Notes: generated by a model from the letters alone, not told the origin. A stretch of 64,000 nt of DNA from Telopea speciosissima (GCF_018873765.1 NC_057925.1:49116010-49180009); one strand, 5' to 3'. Positions 1-11,125 are shown, counted from the first letter of the stretch. Made by a program: numbers and translations.

Positions 1-936
1 GAATAGGGGAAACGGTTCATTAAAGAATGTGGGTTATAGGGGAGGGAGGGGGTGGGTGATAGTGATGGTGCAGAGCAGATTTGTAGTGAGGAAGGTGGGG
101 CAGTGTTGCAGGAAGGGGGAGGGGGGAGCAAGGAGGTGTACCTTCGTCGGTGGAGGAAGAAAAGAAAGAGAACAATGAAGAAGGGGCGAAGGAAGTTGAG
201 GGTATTTTAGGTTATTCATTTAACTATTTTTACTCATATGGAGATTTTGTAAATCTTTTCAAATTGGTAAAACATAATTTATAACTACTACTTTTTATAA
301 TTCTTTTTACAATCTAGTAGATCTAGAAAATTCCCTCTTTTTTGGGGTGTTCTGAATAACTCATGAAACCCAACACTTTTATCCTTCTGAGAAGTTTTTT
401 CTTCTATTTTTCATTTCTTTTCCGTCCTAATCAAACAGTTAGGGAAAAATTCTTTTCTTTTCTTTTCTATCCATGTCTTGACAACCAAACACAGCCATAA
501 GGTTTATTGCTTCAAGAGCAATGGAAGGACAAAAACGGATTACGTGCAGGTCTACACGATCCTCTGCTAGATGGGGTATCTTACACTTAAGAAATGTTGA
601 AGAAGAGTAAGTTTTGTCATTGCCAAAGTTAACCCTTTCTTTGACGTTCAGAACTGGAACTCCTCCGTCCAAATAATAGTAAGGGGCGTTCCCAATATCA
701 AAATCATTTTAATGGGGATTTTGCAAATTAACAAAGTATATAAGACTGCAGAGGAGGGTAAAGCAATTCCAGAGATTCCTGGCTAATGCACCACCAAAGA
801 TGTTTGATGTTTTCCACATGAATCATGATAAGGTTAATAAATAAAACATTCACATTCGTAAATTTTGAGTCACTCTTTCATGCCAGGTTACAGTGAATCA
901 CGCACTCTCTCCCTCTCCCTCCGCATTTGCGTTGTT
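1..936. other. Intergenic, no gene recognised
   Basis: AT-rich sequence with purine-rich low-complexity tracts at 40-190. Short open frames occur on both strands, but none shows a family motif or codon pattern I recognise. The right part is downstream of the BMT5-like gene that ends at 937. Confidence 0.5.
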
Positions 937-1882
937 TTATCTCTGTTTCTTTTGGATTTTTGTGTTGAGAATGAACTTGAAAGTGGTGCACTCACCTAGA
1001 CGGAAGGGGAGATCAGGGAGGTTGCCATGCGCCCTCTTATTCCCATAATCAGGGTAGTCTTCTTTGCAGAAGGGAACGGCTTCCTGTAGAAAGAGACCCC
1101 TCTTCTCTGCTTTCTTTACCGAATCCCATTTGTTGTAGGGTTCCCCCGTTTTGTGAGACACATGAATTTCTCCTTTCTCCTTCAATAGCACCTGGGCATT
1201 CTCCAGAAACCCCTTCACCAAATTTTTGTTCAACCTGTTCAATCACCATGATCAAACATTTTGAAGCCTTCTTTACCATTTCACTAAACAGAAAGAAGAA
1301 AGGGAGAAAGGGGGAGAAAAGATAATTAACTGGATCTGGCAGTAACTATCTTCACGATAGAGGAAACCCACATGAGGAAAGTTGTAAACGATGCGATCAA
1401 ACCTCTGAGTCCTGAGAAAATAGTGTTGGCTCATCTTCGTTGCATCTACTCCATGCAAGACTAAACAACCCCTCACTTCTAGCTCTCTCACATTCCCAAT
1501 TCCATAGCTATACTTTCTGGCCAGATCATCTTCGTTTTCACAATCATCATTTACTCAGTTAAATCAACAAGATTGTAAAGAAAATAAATCAAATCACTAA
1601 GAATTTCAAACATCATCAGAGATGGAATATGGAGATCTACAATATTTTTCAGAATATCCTTTTTGGTGTGGCACTTTACCTTGGGTGTCAAGGGATGTAG
1701 CAACCATATTTGTTGCAGAACTGAAAACCCTAGCGAGAGAAAGAGAGAAGGAGAAGTCCTTCTCCTACCAACAAGATTCTGTGGTAGCTTGAGTAATGTT
1801 TTATCCATTTTACTATGGGTATATCCCCCTCTTCTTCTTCTTCCTCTTCCTCTTCCACTTCTTCGTCCTCTTCCTCTTCCAT
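937..1882 (-). pseudogene. BMT5-like (DUF2431) rRNA methyltransferase-domain gene, probably frameshifted
   Basis: Three minus-strand exons can be placed: 1882-1680, 1529-1331 and 1234-937, with GT/AG borders that keep phase (SLDTQ joins DDLARKYS; CQIQ joins LNKNLVKGF). The predicted product of about 230 residues starts with an acidic tract (MEEEEDEEVEEEE) and continues with IVKWIKHYSSYHRILLVGEG, ATNMVATSLDTQ, HGVDATKM, RFDRIVYNFPHVGF and GEIHVSHKTGEPYNKWD. These match the plant DUF2431 family, whose yeast relative Bmt5 methylates a uridine of 25S rRNA in the nucleolus. The glycine-rich SAM-binding motif GEG-DFSFS is split by a frame slip near 1752-1762 (about two bases short). The copy is therefore probably a pseudogene unless the assembly is wrong there. 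The family call is confident; activity is doubtful. Confidence 0.65.
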
Positions 1883-2504
1883 GGTGGTCACCGTCTCCAT
1901 GGGTGTGAAGCCCTTTTTCTAAACTGTGAACTCTGCAACAGATTGAGAAAGAAAAAATTATTCTTCGGTAAAGATTGCTTTGCATTACTTAGAAAGAAAG
2001 TTTGTCAAAAGAAGATGCTTTTTGCTCCATCACTATTGAAGAATGATCACTGAACTGACGATGAGGAGCCAGTCAATGAGATGAGAGGCCCAGGAGACGA
2101 TGGATCAGGATCGTCTCCAGGGAGCACAGTGCCCAGGGCACGCGTAGGGGGCATTCAGCGGTTGAATTGTGCCGCACACATCTCGACGGTGGGGCTGAAT
2201 TACACCCTTTACACAACCATTTGACACTAAATTCCCTGGGAATCGTCTCCAAATTTAGCTCATCTCCGAGGATAGAAAGAGAACTTTCTCTCTTTGGTTC
2301 CCAGAGGATCTTTGCTCCGTCAAGGCTGAAAGCAATTGGAAACCGTCAATTAAAACATTAAACAGGCCATTGATATGACTTAGAAGATTCCAACATCACA
2401 AAAAAATTTAATTAGTTCCATTCTACATTACAATACAGAATCAAATGGAGTGATTCTGTATTTCACCACCAAAAAAAGATCAGAGAGATCTCATTCAATC
2501 CTTT
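1883..2504. other. Intergenic spacer between two minus-strand genes
   Basis: Holds the upstream region of the BMT5-like gene and the 3' region of the phosphofructokinase gene that ends at 2505. I see no gene, RNA or clear repeat here. Confidence 0.4.
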
Positions 2505-4465
2505 CTAGCTCTTCACAAAATCTGGTTGGTTAGTCACTGATCTAACCCAAGCCCACTTATGGTCCTTTACATCAACAACATTCTTTGCATTTGCCACCTC
2601 TGTTACCGGAATATATGCAGAAATACCATTAATGGGTCCAGCAACAAACCCAGTGTAACCAGCCATAACCACATGGGTTGCAGAGTGTGCTAGAAGTGTG
2701 CAATATAAGTTATCTGTAGCATTTGCAGGGACTGCACGTATCATATATGTTGGGTCAATGTACTTCACTGTGAATAGCTCCCCTGGATGGTCTCTGTCCC
2801 AACATCGTTTCAACTCAGACTTCAACTGCACCCCAACATCCAAGAACACTGGATTGCCAGACTCATCTTTCTCTTCCCTCTGTGTAGCTGTTCTTGGTAT
2901 CAAATCTTGCCCAGCCCCTTCAGCTACTACTAACACAGCATGCCCATTCTCTTTCATCCTCTGTTCAAGGAATTCAAAAAGGCCTCCTTTCTCTTCTAAG
3001 TAAAAATCAGTTTCTGAAATTAAACAACAATCCACATCACGGCTACTTAATGTAGCATGGAGGACAATGTGACCTGTGCTTCTTCCCATTAACTTCACTA
3101 AGCCAATACCATTAACAGCACTCTCTGCTTCCACATGAGCTGCATGAATTGCTTGTTGAGCCATCTCCACAGCTGTTTGAAACTCAAATGATCTGTCTAT
3201 GATTCCAACATCATTGTCGACGGTCTTGGGGATTCCGGCAAAGTATCTCATTGAAGATTGCCACAGCACCTCGCATTGTGCCATCTCCACCGATTATGTA
3301 GACCTGTCAGAATAAAAAGTTTGTGAACAGAGTAGCAAAACAGCAACAGCTTACTTTAATCTACTTCTGTGCCAAATTGTTTAACTAGGTCTATAAGCAT
3401 TCAAGTTCAGAGAAAAACAGTTAAAGCAATAGTGGTTAGTTGTTAGCAAAGCACAAGATTCTGTTAACACAACTGCTGGGAACTAATGTTTCAGAAGCCA
3501 TAACCACAAAAAACTAGCAACTTTGCCATTGTCCCTTATATTTATATCATATCCAAGTAGTAGATTGCAACTTCACCAATTTCTTTGCCCACCTCGACGA
3601 AAAGAAAATGCGTTTATCATACTTCTAACTCGGACTGTTGAGCCCACTCACAAGAAAGGGCTTGGGGTGGTGTCAGCCTAGGCAATCAAAGTTTATAGTC
3701 TACCACCTCCCTCTCAATTATGTTGGTCTCACAACATTTTTTTTTTTTGGGGTGCAAAACCAGATGGAAGAAGTGCTCAGTACTCTTAGCAGTAGACTCG
3801 AACACTTTACATGGCTGCCAATCTTCTTCTTTAGACTCCTTTATCACAACCAATACAACATTCAAATTAGAATTATTGAATTTAATTCTCTATATACCAA
3901 CATTCTCTTCACTGCTACTAGAATCGGGCAGCTAATAGTTGTCATTGGCTTCAGCACTTGTCTTTTGATGACCTTCCAACCATATGCTACAGAAAATGGA
4001 TATCTCACACTGTTAAACAGGGAAGAGGGTTCCTACACCAGTGTGGGCTGTGGGGGAATCTCCCATACTACACCAACGGTAGTGTTGAGAATGGTATTAT
4101 CCACATGAGGCGCAACATGGTCAGGATAGGAGAGAGAAATCAATAAAAAAATCCAAGTGAGAGGACTTGGTACTCTGGCATTATGGGGAACTTTTTCCCA
4201 TTAAAGAATTATACGGGAGGATGCTAACTTTCAAGACCTCTTTCACCCCAAGTAGACCATCAACTCATCAAAATTATCCCACAGCTGGTCTGTTGAAGTT
4301 TCTTCCACGTATCACAGCTAGTCATTACATTTTTACAAAATAGACAACTAAAATTTTCTGCCTCTTTTAGCCCTGGACAATTGAAAAAGCTATCAATGTG
4401 ACAAATGTAATCAACAAAGACACTATGGATGGGTTACCTTCAAAATATAGCACTCCAGTTTTACA

Positions 4466-5100
4466 CTCATATCTAAGGGTGTCAATTTGGTCCGAACCAA
4501 GAACCGTCTCTGAATCATACTGCTAAAACCCAGAACTGACCCATCCCATTACTAAATTGGATGGTTCTGGGAGCTGGTTTTGGAGCCGATTATTAAATAG
4601 GACAGGAAAGTTCTGCAACGGATTTCCTAAGGGATCCAGAACCGAAAAACCTAATAAGGAACCAGCTAAAACCAAAACCACTTGGACCTGTTTAACATGC
4701 CTAAATTACTTATTTAGGAATAGTTTATACTTAATATTATATAAGAGATTGTAATTACCAAAAAAAAAACAAAAAAACTAAGAAGAGTTTTTTTTTTTTG
4801 GTAAATAAACTAAGGAGAGTTAAGTGTTTGTATTCTAAAGATATGATGTTTGATTAGGAATATATCTAATTAATTGTATGCTTGGGAAATTTATTTGTTT
4901 ACTTAATAATTTTGTAGATGTTTGACTGTTTGAGACTTTTGAGTGCTTAGAACCGTTAAGGAATTGAAACGGATAATCCATTATTAAACGGGAGTGGATC
5001 CTAACTTTTAGACCATTTAGTAGACAGGACAGTTCTGGGATTGATCCCATTGGGTCCAAAACAGTAAGGAACCGTCCCATTTGACACCCTTACTCATATC
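4466..5100. mobile_element. hAT-type MITE with 8-bp target duplication
   Basis: A 619-bp element (4474-5092) bounded by the 12-bp terminal inverted repeat taagggtgtcaa / ttgacaccctta and flanked by a perfect 8-bp direct repeat ctcatatc (4466-4473 and 5093-5100). The 8-bp duplication and TIR sequence are typical of non-autonomous hAT elements. It has no coding capacity and sits in the intron of the PFK2-type gene. Two A/T-rich retro-tail insertions lie inside it (4751-4821). Confidence 0.85.
4751..4821 (-). repeat. Short tail-only retroinsertion(s) with target duplication
   Basis: A T-run followed by ggtaaat (4790-4806) is flanked by near-identical 15-bp direct repeats, aaactaagaagagtt (4775-4789) and aaactaaggagagtt (4807-4821). 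Read on the minus strand it is ATTTACC plus poly-A. Directly to the left a second tail, taattacc plus A-rich sequence (4751-4777), lies in the opposite orientation. Both resemble the 3' tail of the SINE at 10263-10434. Confidence 0.6.
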
Positions 5101-6042
5101 TACCCAAATTGACCATCCACTTAATGTTATTCTAGTACTTTATGAGGACTAAACTTGTTACAGATGTTGATTTCTCATCTTTGAGGCATCAATCACCCCA
5201 ACCTAAATGGTATCTTTAAGGAGACTAGCTATGCTTGAGCAATTGAAGGCCCACTAACAGTCCGTTTTTCTATTGACCCATCCATGTTGGGCAATGGTGA
5301 AAAAAGCTGAAAAGTTGAAGACTTTCAGATCTGGTTGAAATACTCCTCCATTCCCAATTTTCATTTCTCCCTTAGCTTGAAGATAGCTGGTGTCAGCTTA
5401 TCAATTGAGGCTTGGAAGGAGTTCAGCAAAAATCCAAGAAAACCAAACCCTCAAAATCTGTATACCTAAGGTCTATTTGGTGAATGTCAAATAGGGCTTT
5501 TTCACGTTAACCATCAAGAGAAGGGAAAGGGAGTGGGGGAGGGGGAAAGAATCAAATACAGAGGATGTTAGCTAAATTTTATAGAATTGAAAATCAACAT
5601 AAGAACCTGATTAAATCCGTGAGATTCAATGGCATTAAGGATCTTGTGGAGATCAAAACCACCTCTGGAGGTCTCAAGAACTGTACCACCCTTCATATGC
5701 CAGCCGTGTACGAGCTTAGGATCAATCCGTATGGGTTCCATGGAATAGAATCCTCTGTAACCGGCCATGACTCGGAAGATCTGACGCACACCGTAAAGTT
5801 CCCACAATCCCATCACCAGCTCCCTGACGACGGTATTCATTCCAAGGCAAAGTCCACCGCAGGTGACGATTGCCGCTCGGACTGTGGAAGGATTGAAGAA
5901 GATTTGCTTACGAGGGCCTGCGCGGTGGTAGGCGAGGGGAGGGAGAGTGGAGGAGGCGGAGGATGCAGGGGAGGTGTCGGAGATATTGAAGAGAACTTGA
6001 CGGAGAACAACATCGGAGGGAGAAATGTAGAATTCGTTGAAT

Positions 6043-6107
6043 GAGTGATAGAATTGGTTCATTACCAAAAAAAAAAAAAAAAAAAAAAAAGAGTGATAGA
6101 ATTGGTT
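6043..6107 (+). repeat. 31-bp poly-A tail insertion with 17-bp target duplication inside a coding exon
   Basis: The sequence cattacc plus about 24 A (6060-6090) is flanked by a perfect 17-bp direct repeat gagtgatagaattggtt (6043-6059 and 6091-6107). This is the product expected of target-primed reverse transcription that stopped almost at once. Insert plus duplicate is 48 nt, so the PFK2 exon stays in frame and gains a poly-Phe run. Confidence 0.85.
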
Positions 6108-6290
6108 GCGATCCAAAGGGCTTGTAAAATTTGGAAGGTTTTGCAGGTAATCGGAGAGGTCTGGTAACTTTTGAAGTTGGGTATTCAGTGGGAAAGACAG
6201 GGTTTGGATATGCAGTTGGTTCAAGTTCCCCTGATACCTATCGCCGGAGGTGGTACTAGGAAAAGCGATTTTCGAATGGGAATCGGTCAT

Positions 6291-7014
6291 GGCGAGTGAG
6301 GTGAAGACGATAGAAAGATTGATGGAAAGATGGATTTATCAGAGATTCAGAGGAGAGAGGATTAAAGAAAGAAGGAAGTTGGGAGAAAGAAGAAACTGGT
6401 GAGTCTTGGACTCCTGGACACGGTAGTAGTGAGTAGCGACTTGCAGGAAAAGCTTTACCGTTGTCGCAGCATTACGTGGCAGAGAATCTTCTTGACAGGT
6501 GGAACGGGCGCTATATGTGCTTTCTTCCTACAACTTGAACAGCTTCTTCTTGTTTCTTTACACGTTTACAAATCTTAAACGTCATTAATGATATGTGTTA
6601 AGATGAACGCAACGAACACGTCTGGGTGTTTGGTGAATCTAAGAAAACTTAGCAGCTTAACTAACGTAGATGCATTGGTAGTGTAACTTCCATTTCACTT
6701 TACAATGGAGAATTCAATGAATTTTTATCTGTTGTTGTAACTGAAGCGCTACTGTGTGCATCGTGTGGCGCAGAAACGTCCATGTGTGCACAGTTGGGCC
6801 GGTCCTCACCAATTCCCTACATTATGCAGTGCTGTTGTTCGGGGTGGAGATTTCGACACTTAGTAGTTCGGACATCCAAAAATGTCGAGATCAAAAAAAT
6901 AAAATTGTAATCTTCTTTTGATTATCTCTTGTCTATTCATGATTTTAAGTATTGGATATTGATTGGTTCAGCATTGATATCGGTATCGTATCGAATACAA
7001 TGGATATTGGTATA
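6291..7014. other. Upstream region of the PFK2-type gene, no gene recognised
   Basis: Presumed promoter side of the minus-strand PFK2-type gene. Around 6745-6805 there is a sequence resembling one arm of the GC-rich foldback element at 14195-14361. At 6950-7014 lies a tatcggtatc-type repeat also seen at 7503-7690, 19200-19300 and 39745-39930. Confidence 0.35.
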
Positions 7015-7513
7015 TGTTGCATAAAGAATGATGCTTGAAGAAAGATCCTCAAACATTGCAACTTTCAAGCTAGTATGGGCTAGAAGGGATTAGGGAGAAC
7101 GAAGACTACTATTTAGTGTTTCTTAATTTCTCTATTGATCAAAGAATTAAGTTACATGGGTGCATAGACCCTTATTTATACAAGTTTCTTTCCATCCCCC
7201 TTTGCTGATCCCCGTTGGATTCATTGAAGGGCTTTCCTTCGAGTAAGGTGGTCTCCCTGTGCTCGGATTAGGAAACCCTTCTAAGAAGAGGGATCCTCTT
7301 CTTAGATCTCGGGATGCTGGATTTTCTCGCACATGAATTACAGTTTTCAGCCTTCTCCCACTTGGAAGTTCTCAACTGATCTTGCTCACGTGTCTAGACC
7401 AGTATAACTGTTTCGTTTATGGTCTCACCTTTTCTGGCTGTGGGCCACTTACTTGTAATCCAAGTCGTTTCACGTGTCAAGCATGGGTTGGGTAAGTAAA
7501 ATATGGTGTATCA
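7015..7513 (-). mobile_element. Solo-LTR candidate (LTR retroelement remnant)
   Basis: Read on the minus strand this begins tgatacacc and ends tttatgcaaca, with a TATA-like stretch (tgtataaataaggg) in the middle, the layout of an LTR. The termini resemble those of the large gypsy element in this window (tgatacatcc ... acgcaaca). The flanking 5-bp repeats are imperfect (gtata/gtatt). The right border is ambiguous because the adjacent repeat is similar to itself. No coding part is attached. Confidence 0.4.
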
Positions 7514-7830
7514 GTATTTATCATATCAATCTATTTTGCTCTCAAAGATACCTGATACCTACCAAAATTTGGACAATTATACACTCAATTTTTACCATGT
7601 CAATATCGTATCGATGAACGGTATTAACCATGTATCAGTATTGGTGTTGGCCAATATCGACATGGATTGGCCAATACAGCTAATATTAAACCAATAGGTA
7701 AAATCATGGTCTTATTCTCTTCAGCTTTTTAATGTAAGTACAAAATAAATTTTAAAGTATTTTAAAATTAACTTTTCATTATATAATTAGTAAAAGTTAC
7801 ACATTTTTTTTTTCAAGTAGTATATGAAAC

Positions 7831-8128
7831 AATAAGATTTTCTCTTGTCCAAATCGGGTGTGTGTAGTGTGTGTGTTGTGTATATCCGTCATTCTATGGT
7901 CCCAAAAGTCGGTTAACCTTTTGGGATTGGTGTGTGGCTTGTATGATTACACTTTGTTGTTTGATCAAAACAAAAAAAAAAATGTGTGGGTTTACTCCCA
8001 TCGAGTGTGTCTGTTATGTATATCCGCCATTCCACGGTCCCAAAAGTCAGTTAACCTTTTGAGATTAGTGTGTGGTTTGTGTGATTACACTTTGTTGTTT
8101 CATCAAAAAAAATAAGATTTTCTCTTGT
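7831..8128 (+). mobile_element. SINE-like tandem dimer with 18-bp target duplication
   Basis: Two similar units of about 130 bp follow one another (7849-7981 and 7982-8110). Each contains a gtcccaaaagt ... ggttaacctttt core and ends ttgttgtttcatc (or close to it) plus an A-run. The pair is flanked by a perfect 18-bp direct repeat aataagattttctcttgt (7831-7848 and 8111-8128). The A-rich 3' end and long target duplication indicate retroposition. No clear tRNA A box is visible, so the family is uncertain. The same insertion is present at 40070-40374, so it predates the segmental duplication. Confidence 0.6.
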
Positions 8129-8877
8129 TGTAAGAAAAAAATGTTATACTACTGGATCAAAAGCTAGTGAGACGGCTGCCAATGCAAAACTCTCTCTCAA
8201 TAGTATGGATTATTCAAAATAATATGCCACTCTATGAAGAGAACCCTTCCTAATAAAGAGAAGACATACAAGTACAACAAAGGAATAGCTTCGAAGAGGA
8301 GACAAAATGTCATGACCCTAGATGAGGCATTTAGGGATGAAGGGCTTAGGTTCCAGATTCACTGCCTGGTTGTGCGGCCTCTATGACTAAACATAGGAGA
8401 GTGGTAAAACTACCACCCACCCCCATGAAATAAAATCCCATTCATGTTTGATGCACTATGTGCTCTCATTGTCAACCCCACCTCCCCCACTACGTGATCA
8501 AATAGTGATCTCTTGCCCCTTTATTTTTTTCCTTGATTTTGCTCTTGGGGCACTCGGGGTGAGTTGGTAGTCCACGACACCTTCCTGTACGTAGAGAGTC
8601 ATTACTCTCTGCATATCCTTTAATACATCCACCAATCGTCCTCACTATGACTACAAAAACTCTCTCTCTCTCCCCTAAAAGGTAGCAACAGTTTGAAATA
8701 ACAATATATTAGTCGGACACTCGGACTCAATGGAAAGAGTCTGGAGTCTTCCATATCTTTGGAGATCTTTGTAATTCCCATTCATATCACATGTGATAAT
8801 AGAATTCCTCTCTATATGGAAACTATATATCACATGCAATATGGATGGATTTCCTTCTTTATTTACTTTCTATATTT

Positions 8878-9604
8878 CTTCTTGTTGCGTGTGAAAACCT
8901 CCGGTGCTTGGTTCGCCCGTGGATGAACCTGCAAAAACCAAGCAGTGAGCACAAGAGGGCCGGTGTGGCTCCGGCCTAGGACTCTCCGATGCTCAAGTCA
9001 GGTCTTCAACGCGACAGCGTAACTGCGTAGTAAAAAGCAAGATGTGGAATAGTGCTCCATACCTGGGTATTTATAGAATAAGGAGGAGATGAGACGGTTG
9101 GGAGAGTCCTAGTATGGTAGGAGTCCTTCTTTCGGAAGGTTCTCTCGAGCAGAGCGGAGTGGAGAGTTATTTTCGGGGTCGGACTCTTATTAAGGTAAGA
9201 GTCCATGTAGAGTGCGATTCCGTGTCGCGCTGGGATCGTGGCTCGGTCCTTATCCCGTGATTCTCGGGATGTGCTGACGTGGTCTGGAGATCCCCGGTGG
9301 AGTGCTATGAGAGCCTCAATGGAGGAGGGCTCGGCCTATGATGTCGGCCCGTGAGGTCGGCAAGGGAGGTCGACCCGAGAGGAGGTTGATCTCGGCCATG
9401 AACTCGGCTAGGAGTCTATGGCTGACCCGTATAATCTCGGCCTCAGCCACCGGCTAGCTTGCTCGAACCAGGCTTTGTCAGGTGACTTATCGGATATGGG
9501 GTCGGCATAATTTCCTGCTCGGCCCAACTCGGTTCTCGGACTGAGGTCGGGTCGGCCACGTGGCAGCCTCCTATAGGTGGGGTATTTTATGCCTCATCAC
9601 TTCT
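8878..9604 (-). mobile_element. Solo LTR of a Ty3/gypsy element with perfect 5-bp target duplication
   Basis: A 717-bp LTR (8883-9599) lies in minus orientation: it starts tgatgaggcataaaata and ends cacacgcaaca. It is flanked by cttct on both sides (8878-8882 and 9600-9604). Its ends and middle match the LTRs of the gypsy element at 22883-29289 (TATA region, tcctaggccgga, caggttcat segments). It lacks the long gaggccgag minisatellite. No internal region remains. The duplicated locus near 41140-41155 is the uninterrupted empty site. Confidence 0.9.
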
Positions 9605-9616
9605 TCTTGTATCTTA

Positions 9617-9655
9617 TATATATATATATCCCGCAACCTTTAAGCCATATATATA
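9617..9655. repeat. (TA)n microsatellite at a duplication breakpoint
   Basis: Two short TA runs (about 9617-9630 and 9645-9654) lie exactly where the two homologous parts of the left duplication copy join. Matching TA runs border the extra 15.7 kb of the right copy at 41163-41213 and 56921-56947. Confidence 0.8.
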
Positions 9656-10064
9656 TTACCATCGAAGTCTAATGACAATTGGATTGTGATCTTCTATGGT
9701 GCCCTGCTCGTAGCGGCCTGTGCGGTCCAGACAAAGCACGGCGCTCAATGTTCGTCTTACCCTTGCCAGAGCGCCTTCCAGTAGTACTATTTTTTCTGTG
9801 AATTTGGAATGGAATATGAATACTATCTACAGTTATTTTTGGTTTTGTTTATAGTTCTTTAGAAATTTGGAAGTAGGAATTTAGGTAATTATTTACCAAT
9901 TTATGAGTGTATATTGCCATTTGTTTGATGCCATATTGTTCAAATTAATTTAAACGTTTAAAACAGCTAATTAATTAATCTTATTTCATAACATGGAACT
10001 GATTATTAATCATTTTGCTTTTATTTTGAGTCCATTTACAGCCGATCCCAACCTGATGAAATTG

Positions 10065-10108
10065 AAATTGAACCATGTTTTTTTTTTGGTACAAAATTGA
10101 ACCATGTT
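10065..10108 (-). repeat. Tail-only retroinsertion with 15-bp target duplication
   Basis: A T-run followed by ggtaca (10080-10093) is flanked by perfect 15-bp repeats aaattgaaccatgtt (10065-10079 and 10094-10108). It has the same poly-A/ACC tail structure as the insertions at 4790 and 6060. The duplicated locus near 57353-57375 lacks it. Confidence 0.75.
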
Positions 10109-10246
10109 ATGAATGTGGAATTAGGGGATATGATTAGATTAGTCGATTAGTTAGGTTGTTATTATTTGATTGTATTACCCCTATAAAAGAGATTTCCTTG
10201 TATTCATGAGGTATGAAAAGAATGAAAAAATTAGTACATGGTGGGA

Positions 10247-10450
10247 GATGGTTTTATATGTTTTTTTTTTTGGGTAATTGGGATCTTTACATATATAGTT
10301 GATAGAAGGGGGGGGGGGGGGGATCGCACCGGGGAGGGGATAAGATACCAGCCAAGAGACTCGAACTCAAGACCTCTTGGTGAGCATGGGCATGAAGCAC
10401 ACCACGGCTCACCAACTGAGCTAAGCAGTAATTGGATGGTTTTATATGTT
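10247..10450 (-). mobile_element. tRNA-derived SINE, complete with target duplication
   Basis: The insert 10263-10434 (172 bp), read on the minus strand, starts caattactgc. It has an A-box region ttagctcagttggtgagc (10407-10424) and a B-box region around gagttcgagtc (10356-10374), then a short body with a C-run, and ends aattaccc plus poly-A. The A and B boxes are the internal RNA polymerase III promoter of tRNA-type SINEs. It is flanked by a perfect 16-bp repeat gatggttttatatgtt (10247-10262 and 10435-10450). The duplicated copy at 57708-57723 shows this 16-mer once, without the insert. Confidence 0.92.
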
Positions 10451-11125
10451 AGGTTGAGTAGACTACTGTCCAACCCACTTTCAACGGTCCTATACTGAAT
10501 ACACCATTTATATTTGGTGCTCAATATACATATGGATATCTTTCATATATCTGTGAAATATTATTGAAGTGATCTTAAGCCTTCATTGATAAGATGTATA
10601 TACCTAGACTGACTATTATTTTTTTTCTCATTTGTTAGGAGGTCATCCTTAAAGTACCAGATTGTTTTTCTTGCCAGAAAATTGTGAACGATGACACGAG
10701 AAAAAATACCATCAATTGAGCCAACTCGATCAGTATCGGTGGTTTTTTTTTAGGGTCACAACAATTTTCATTCTTATACTTTTTGACTGTTCTCAGCAGT
10801 GTTACTATGTACTAGCTAATTGTGGGAGTATACTACTGCTTGCATGGCAACTCATTTAGTTGATCCTATTTTAATTGTATTATTTTCATGCTATTAAAGG
10901 ATTTCTTTATTTGCAACAAAGACTCAACTATTTCACATACAAAGCTATAAGGAATGTTCTTAGCCAGCTTTATGAGATGAACCCAACACAGCGCTTGTGG
11001 TTTTTTATAGGCTCACAACACTTTGAATCTTAATTGAAATTTAGAAACCCCATTAACTATTCTCTTTGAAGCAAGGTTTATGTCAATGTTTTAGGGCTAC
11101 TTGTAAGTTCCAAACTCTACTTGAT

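Larger units (their letters stand above)
2505..6290 (-). pseudogene. PFK2: PFK2-type ATP-dependent 6-phosphofructokinase, two exons, frame-broken
   Basis: The enzyme family phosphorylates fructose 6-phosphate in glycolysis. Exon 1 is 6290-5607 and exon 2 is 3303-2505; the 2.3-kb intron has GT at 5606-5605 and an AG acceptor at 3305-3304. Exon 1 starts in a good ATG context and reads AYHRAGPRKQ, AGYRGFYSM and TSRGGF. Exon 2 reads IIGGDGTMRGA, GIPKTVDNDVGIIDRSF and DPTYMIRAVPANATDNLYC, the pattern of Arabidopsis PFK2. Oddities: the nucleotide-site motif is CGGLCLGMN where the family has CGGLCPGMN. About 20-25 nt are missing between FNEI and GIPKTVDND (near 3238-3252), which shifts the frame. 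An A-rich insertion in exon 1 adds 16 codons with a poly-Phe run (6043-6107). Most likely a young pseudogene. The hAT-type MITE at 4474-5092 lies in the intron. Confidence 0.75.

Noticed and set aside
10100-10240. Short LTR- or TRIM-like segment with cctataaaagag
   Set aside because: Possible termini do not have matching flanking repeats, and the duplicated locus differs too much to serve as an empty site.
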